Source: Cephalothrix spiralis (Eukaryota > Nemertea > Palaeonemertea > Archinemertea > Cephalotrichidae). Taken from it: 10,557 nucleotides of DNA. The position numbers were made by a program, and so were the translations under genes. The stretch spans positions 1-10,557 of the forward strand of contig JAUCNG010400476.1 of assembly GCA_032353305.1 (NCBI GenBank). The letters run 5' to 3'. The notes beneath the pieces are model-generated. The model saw nothing but the letters and a program-made list of their open reading frames with translations, had not been told where the DNA came from and did no database searches. Below, piece after piece: positions 10,301 to 10,557 of this stretch. Within the stretch, counting starts at the first letter, position 1, and the number at the start of each line of letters is the position of its first letter.

Positions 10301-10557
10301 GACTGATGTCATTAATGAATAAGAACACGTGATTTCTATGGTGATAGATAAACTACGGTAACTTTGAATTCCACAAAATGTGCTCTTGCACTATCAAAAT
10401 TCATACACATGTACTGAAATTACTCTTTCTGTATTAAACATAACCTAAAAGCAATAATGCCATTGTATTCTCTTTCATTGAATGTTTTTCAGTGTATTGG
10501 ATTAGACGGAACCCGTTACCTATGTGCAAAGTGGGAGGATGAAGATGACGATAATAT
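1036..10557 (+). CDS. Ig/FN3 type I membrane receptor gene, partial, multi-exon
   Basis: This is the gene-level entry. Joined exons: 1036-1347, 1485-1790, 3157-3435, 4752-5036, 5932-6216, 6538-6825, 7211-7522, 7801-8091, 8692-8806, 8963-9018, 9144-9176, 9806-9921 and 10493-10557, with 10008-10049 as a possible cassette. The frame stays open across every junction. All extracellular junctions are phase 1, the transmembrane exon ends in phase 2, and the last complete tail exon ends in phase 0. The predicted product is six Ig-like domains, two FN3 domains, one membrane span and an acidic cytoplasmic tail, so it should act at the cell surface in adhesion or recognition. Several domain linkers read V-x-Y-L-P or Q-Y-K-P, as in nectin, CADM, KIRREL and CD22-type proteins. 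The 5' end (signal peptide) and 3' end are missing. The family-level call is firm; the specific identity is not known. Confidence 0.88.
1485..1790 (+). CDS. Exon: Ig-like domain 2
   Basis: The acceptor is TTCTTTCAG ending at 1484 and the donor is GTAAGTATGA at 1791. The exon is 306 nt, phase 1-1. Spliced to the previous exon it gives the linker KIF-LPDV, the same LP start seen in the next three Ig exons. The Ig cysteines are at about residues 26 (SSC) and 79 (VYFC). The usual core Trp is not at its normal place. A second cysteine pair at about 41 and 56 lies inside the domain, as in the first Ig domain. There is one NKT sequon near the end. The intron before it is only 137 nt. The true domain starts well before the first internal ATG at 1547. 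Confidence 0.87.
1791..3156 (+). other. Intron between Ig 2 and Ig 3
   Basis: This 1,366-nt AT-rich intron has no open frame with Ig features. It holds a C10 tract (1915-1924), a palindromic element (2546-2701), and short chance ORFs on both strands. The ORF at 2315-2575 begins with a hydrophobic stretch but overlaps the palindrome and is not bounded by splice sites in a usable phase. Confidence 0.6.
2546..2701. repeat. Palindromic (MITE-like) element
   Basis: Two imperfect arms of about 50 bp (about 2546-2596 and 2650-2701) are inverted copies. Both contain AATACAAT, then an AACGCACTGCCTTTGACAG-like stretch, then GAATACA-GATATATC and ACAACT/ACAAGT. The centre is GC-richer and also self-complementary (GTGATGGCGAC with GTCACCGCCAT). 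The structure fits a miniature inverted-repeat transposon or a stable hairpin; no coding capacity. Confidence 0.6.
3157..3435 (+). CDS. Exon: Ig-like domain 3
   Basis: The acceptor is TTTTATTCAG ending at 3156 and the donor is GTAAGTATAG from 3436. The exon is 279 nt, phase 1-1. It encodes a compact C2/I-set-like domain: the YLPDNI start, an NEGKK turn, Cys at residue 25 (IKC), a SYPEPSLKIF stretch where many Ig domains have G-x-P-x-P-x-V-x-W, then DNAAKYTC with Cys at 71, and a final strand PYVLTVQ. The Trp is replaced by Phe/Ile. There is no extra cysteine pair, unlike the two preceding domains. It is separated from Ig 2 by a 1,366-nt intron. Confidence 0.9.
3843..4040. repeat. 50-bp terminal inverted repeat element
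   Basis: Arm 1 (3843-3892) and arm 2 (3991-4040) are reverse complements at 48 of 50 positions, beginning ATAATTTGGGCACC. The 98-bp centre includes TGACGTCA (3936-3943) and a near copy, TGACGTAC. There is no open frame. Size and arm identity fit a non-autonomous DNA transposon (MITE) that inserted or was corrected fairly recently. No clear target-site duplication is visible at the flanks. Confidence 0.72.
3936..4537. promoter_or_regulatory. Cluster of TGACGTCA palindromes (CRE-like)
   Basis: Exact TGACGTCA occurs at 3936-3943, 4107-4114, 4119-4126 and 4530-4537, with near copies nearby (TCACGTCA at about 4130). A fifth is at 7657-7664. This is the binding sequence of CREB/ATF factors. In AT-rich DNA about 0.1 copies per window would be expected by chance from base composition. 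They may be regulatory sites in the intron or simply parts of repeats. Confidence 0.3.
4752..5036 (+). CDS. Exon: Ig-like domain 4
   Basis: The acceptor is ATGTTTTAG ending at 4751 and the donor is GTAAGTAGC from 5037. The exon is 285 nt, phase 1-1. The translation begins YLPENI and has Ig cysteines at about residues 25 (TIQC) and 74 (QLYC), the latter after an N-D-N-G-A-Q-L-Y-C motif typical of the Ig E-F turn. Leu/His occupy the place of the core Trp (LRLHM). It ends in HLRVF, a normal G strand. One NIS sequon lies near the start. The open frame extends upstream of the first internal ATG (4793), which is not a start. Confidence 0.88.
5037..5931 (+). other. Intron between Ig 4 and Ig 5
   Basis: This 895-nt intron has two parts. 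At 5130-5463 GC-rich islands (GCGCCGCCGGCGC near 5178 and GCGCCGCCGC near 5435) and inverted TTACGGAC/GTCCGTAA words stand out from the AT-rich background. At about 5580-5790 a more GC-balanced stretch contains an imperfect hairpin (ACTGCC-AGGC with GCCT-GGCAGT, 5713-5742). The open frames on both strands here are short and lack domain features; they look like chance or repeat-derived. Confidence 0.5.
5130..5463. repeat. Possible degenerate inverted-repeat element with GC islands
   Basis: The left end reads AGGCCTTTTTTTA...TTTACGGAC and the right end GTCCGTAAAAAGACCTT, a partial inverted match. A GCGCCGCCG word lies inside each end, and GTCGCC appears twice in the middle. This could be an old MITE. 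The match is broken by several differences and I hold it loosely. Confidence 0.35.
5932..6216 (+). CDS. Exon: Ig-like domain 5
   Basis: The acceptor is TTGATTTAG ending at 5931 and the donor is GTGAGT from 6217. The exon is 285 nt, phase 1-1. The domain starts YLPDSV, has Cys at about residue 28 (YITC) and 75 (KMAC), and ends DFIFDIQ. There is no core Trp between the cysteines at the usual spot; a Trp at 66 is later. Sequons NES and NYT are present. It is among the more divergent Ig domains, but the linker, spacing of the cysteines, exon length and phase match its neighbours. Confidence 0.84.
6217..6537 (+). other. Intron between Ig 5 and Ig 6
   Basis: This 321-nt AT-rich intron contains no repeats, exons or other structure that I can identify beyond its splice sites (GTGAGT donor, polypyrimidine TTTTCTTTCAG acceptor). 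Confidence 0.6.
6538..6825 (+). CDS. Exon: Ig-like domain 6, lacking the canonical disulfide
   Basis: The acceptor is TTTTCTTTCAG ending at 6537 and the donor is GGTAAG with GT at 6826. The exon is 288 nt, phase 1-1. The linker reads YKPKLL, close to the Y-K-P start of membrane-proximal Ig domains in CADM-like proteins. The strand pattern is Ig-like (a K-M-D-I-E-M strand, then S-Y-G-L-Y-N-F-T-V-T-N before K-I-G), but both disulfide positions are replaced: Met at about 29 and Phe at about 78. A local pair, C40 and C47, could form its own loop. Sequons NKT, NNS and NFT suggest heavy glycosylation. The Ig call rests on the G-L-Y-x-F-x-V-x-N motif, size, phase and position. Confidence 0.8.
6826..7210 (+). 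other. Intron between Ig 6 and FN3 1
   Basis: This 385-nt intron's only notable structure is the nested hairpin at 7117-7182, which ends 28 bases before the acceptor AG. The remainder is AT-rich. Confidence 0.6.
7117..7182. repeat. Nested hairpin next to the FN3 1 acceptor
   Basis: TTTGAAACTGCAC (7117-7129) and GTGCAGTTTCAAA (7170-7182) are perfect 13-bp inverted copies. Inside them AGGGCT (7143-7148) and AGCCCT (7151-7156) form a second stem with a 2-base loop. In RNA this would make a stem-loop in the branch-point region of the intron, so an effect on splicing of the FN3 exon is possible (inference). It could also be a short transposon remnant. Confidence 0.6.
7211..7522 (+). CDS. Exon: fibronectin type III domain 1
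   Basis: This exon has no internal ATG in its frame, so an ATG-based ORF scan misses it. The acceptor is ACCATTTCAG ending at 7210 and the donor is GTAAGT from 7523. The exon is 312 nt, phase 1-1. The translation is a clear FN3 domain: B-strand Trp at about residue 23 (LLQW), C strand FTVQYKKK with Tyr at 39, a second Trp at 47 (KEW), the L-x-x-x-T-x-Y turn (LDVNTFY, Tyr 78) followed by SFRVQAV, and a G strand ending EPLEVRTR. One NKT sequon is present. It follows the last Ig domain, as in NCAM, nephrin and similar adhesion proteins. Confidence 0.93.
7801..8091 (+). CDS. Exon: fibronectin type III-like domain 2
   Basis: The acceptor is TTTATTGCAG ending at 7800 and the donor is GTAAGT from 8092. 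The exon is 291 nt, phase 1-1. The domain starts SLPPF, has B-strand Trp at about residue 23 (VEW) and a C strand YQIQIYF, and then diverges: an extra cysteine pair (about 42 and 51) sits in a Lys-rich C-C' loop, and the F strand reads DYYLKLHIMD. It ends in EFLTINY before the transmembrane exon. Weaker than the first FN3 but consistent in size, phase and place. The open frame continues 140 nt past the donor to a TGA at 8229-8231. Confidence 0.82.
8251..8393 (+). repeat. 143-bp direct repeat, copy 1
   Basis: It matches 8558-8700 at 140 of 143 positions (differences at 8271, 8281 and 8366). It starts CTTATACTCCTGATTGGCTG and ends with the acceptor CTTTCTTTCAG plus ATAACGAG. It therefore supplies the acceptor of the candidate soluble-form exon. 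The sequences outside the block do not match. Confidence 0.92.
8385..8491 (+). CDS. Candidate alternative 3' exon, soluble C-terminus
   Basis: The acceptor CTTTCTTTCAG ending at 8384 is the duplicated twin of the one before the transmembrane exon. Joined in phase 1 to the second FN3 exon, it reads 35 residues starting NNEGN (the first three match the membrane exon) and ending at TAG (8489-8491). The peptide has no hydrophobic span long enough for a membrane segment, so this isoform would be secreted. An AATAAA at 8672-8677 could serve as its poly(A) signal. No transcript evidence is available from sequence alone. It may instead be a dead copy left by the duplication, and a GTAAAA donor-like site at 8519 follows the stop. 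Confidence 0.45.
8558..8700 (+). repeat. 143-bp direct repeat, copy 2
   Basis: This is the second copy, offset by exactly 307 bases and with no gaps. It contains the acceptor and first codons of the transmembrane exon. One of its three differences (A for C at 8673) creates an AATAAA hexamer at 8672-8677 that copy 1 lacks. The high identity implies a recent duplication, gene conversion, or an assembly artefact. Confidence 0.92.
8672..8677 (+). terminator. Possible poly(A) signal AATAAA for a soluble isoform
   Basis: AATAAA lies 181 bases after the TAG of the candidate soluble exon and 15 bases before the transmembrane acceptor AG. T/GT-rich sequence follows in the membrane exon. Such hexamers are common by chance in AT-rich DNA, so only its position makes it notable. 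Confidence 0.2.
8692..8806 (+). CDS. Exon: transmembrane segment
   Basis: The acceptor is CTTTCTTTCAG ending at 8691. The donor is GTATGA with GT at 8807. The exon is 115 nt, entering in phase 1 and leaving in phase 2. After the split codon the peptide begins NNENS, then has an uncharged hydrophobic stretch at about residues 6-30 (including GVIGVLLASFVTILIIAY), followed by a basic stop-transfer run KMIRNRKQR. This fixes a type I topology with the Ig/FN3 part outside. The acceptor and first codons lie in the downstream copy of a 143-bp direct repeat, so a second nearly identical acceptor exists at 8385. Confidence 0.9.
8963..9018 (+). CDS. Exon: juxtamembrane cytoplasmic tail
   Basis: The acceptor is ATATATTTACAG ending at 8962 and the donor is GGTACA with GT at 9019. 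The exon is 56 nt, entering in phase 2 and leaving in phase 1. It completes the split Arg of the stop-transfer run and adds about 18 residues, GVYIIKAIDKSNGSEIAS, with one tyrosine. The phase match on both sides (phase 2 from the membrane exon, phase 1 to the next) is the main evidence. The function of this part of the tail is unknown. Confidence 0.75.
9144..9176 (+). CDS. Micro-exon: cytoplasmic tail
   Basis: The acceptor is TTTTTATTTCAG ending at 9143 and the donor is GTAAGT from 9177. The exon is only 33 nt, phase 1-1, so it could be skipped without shifting the frame. It encodes roughly DHESDQMSMCD with the flanking split codons. Strong splice sites on both sides and frame preservation support it. 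No recognised motif. Confidence 0.68.
9177..9805 (+). other. Intron in the cytoplasmic-tail region
   Basis: This 629-nt intron lies between the 33-nt micro-exon and the acidic exon. No repeat of note. One weak candidate micro-exon at 9516-9545 keeps phase 1-1 but has a poor donor (GTTCAT) and is not annotated as coding. Confidence 0.5.
9806..9921 (+). CDS. Exon: acidic cytoplasmic tail
   Basis: The acceptor is CACATTTCAG ending at 9805 and the donor is GTAAGT from 9922. The exon is 116 nt, entering in phase 1 and leaving in phase 0. The peptide starts LKQISWDDLDDGEE and is strongly acidic, with about 16 Asp/Glu in 39 residues. It holds one tyrosine in EEPIYQET, an acidic context seen around many phosphotyrosine sites, and Ser/Thr residues flanked by acids that fit casein kinase 2-type sites (inference). 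The minus-strand open frame over this exon is a shadow. Confidence 0.82.
10008..10049 (+). CDS. Candidate cassette micro-exon with tyrosine motif
   Basis: The acceptor is AATCTATTCTAG ending at 10007 and the proposed donor is GTATAT from 10050. At 42 nt, phase 0-0, it would insert 14 residues, FEYDKIMWESQFIK, between the acidic exon and the last exon without changing the frame. FEYDKI is one step from an ITIM consensus (I/V/L/S-x-Y-x-x-I/L/V). If the donor is not used, the frame runs to TAA at 10062-10064, giving an alternative C-terminus. The intron before it would be only 86 nt. The donor is mediocre, so this is a candidate only. Confidence 0.42.
10050..10492 (+). other. Intron before the last visible exon
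   Basis: This is AT-rich intron sequence. If the 42-nt cassette is not real, the intron runs from 9922. I see no repeat, RNA gene or further exon in it. Confidence 0.5.
10493..10557 (+). CDS. Exon: cytoplasmic tail, runs off the window
   Basis: The acceptor is ATGTTTTTCAG ending at 10492. In phase 0 from the acidic exon it reads CIGLDGTRYLCAKWEDEDDD and is still open at the window end, so neither the donor nor the stop codon is visible. It continues the acidic character of the tail and adds one tyrosine (TRYLCA). The other two frames hit stops (TGA, TAG) inside the exon, which supports the phase 0 join. Confidence 0.7.

Overview
The window is animal (metazoan) nuclear DNA, AT-rich, carrying the middle and 3' part of one plus-strand, intron-rich gene for a type I membrane protein. 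The evidence is a run of open exons bounded by pyrimidine-AG acceptors and GTAAGT-like donors, nearly all joined in phase 1. Each extracellular exon encodes one whole immunoglobulin-like (Ig) or fibronectin type III (FN3) domain. The high AT content, one-exon-per-domain structure and occasional TAGGCCT-like words are compatible with an invertebrate deuterostome such as a tunicate, but the species cannot be fixed from the sequence. There are no bacterial genes, operons, tRNAs, rRNAs or CRISPR arrays.

Gene layout: six Ig exons (1036-1347, 1485-1790, 3157-3435, 4752-5036, 5932-6216, 6538-6825), two FN3 exons (7211-7522, 7801-8091), a transmembrane exon (8692-8806), then short cytoplasmic-tail exons (8963-9018, 9144-9176, 9806-9921, possibly 10008-10049, and 10493 to the window end). 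Every chosen junction keeps the frame. No signal peptide or start codon was found, so the 5' end lies upstream of the window or in an unrecognised exon in 1-1035. The 3' end is also outside the window. The product should be a cell-surface adhesion or recognition receptor: Ig stalk, two FN3 repeats, one membrane span, and a very acidic tail with scattered tyrosines. The layout resembles NCAM-like and nectin/CD22/KIRREL-like proteins, and I assign no orthology.

The most striking spot is 8251-8700. A 143-bp block carrying the splice acceptor and first codons of the transmembrane exon is directly repeated (140/143 identical, 307 bp apart). The upstream copy opens an alternative exon that stays in frame for 35 residues, has no membrane span and ends at TAG (8489-8491). 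A sequence change in the downstream copy creates an AATAAA just before the transmembrane acceptor. Together these look like a possible secreted-versus-membrane isoform switch.

The introns and upstream flank hold several repeats: a foldback-type structure at 1-827 (12 and 8 copies of a GTCGAA unit in opposite orientation around an AT-rich centre), a 50-bp near-perfect inverted repeat at 3843-4040, a palindromic element at 2546-2701, a nested hairpin at 7117-7182 just before the first FN3 exon, and four TGACGTCA palindromes within about 600 bp (3936-4537) plus a fifth at 7657.
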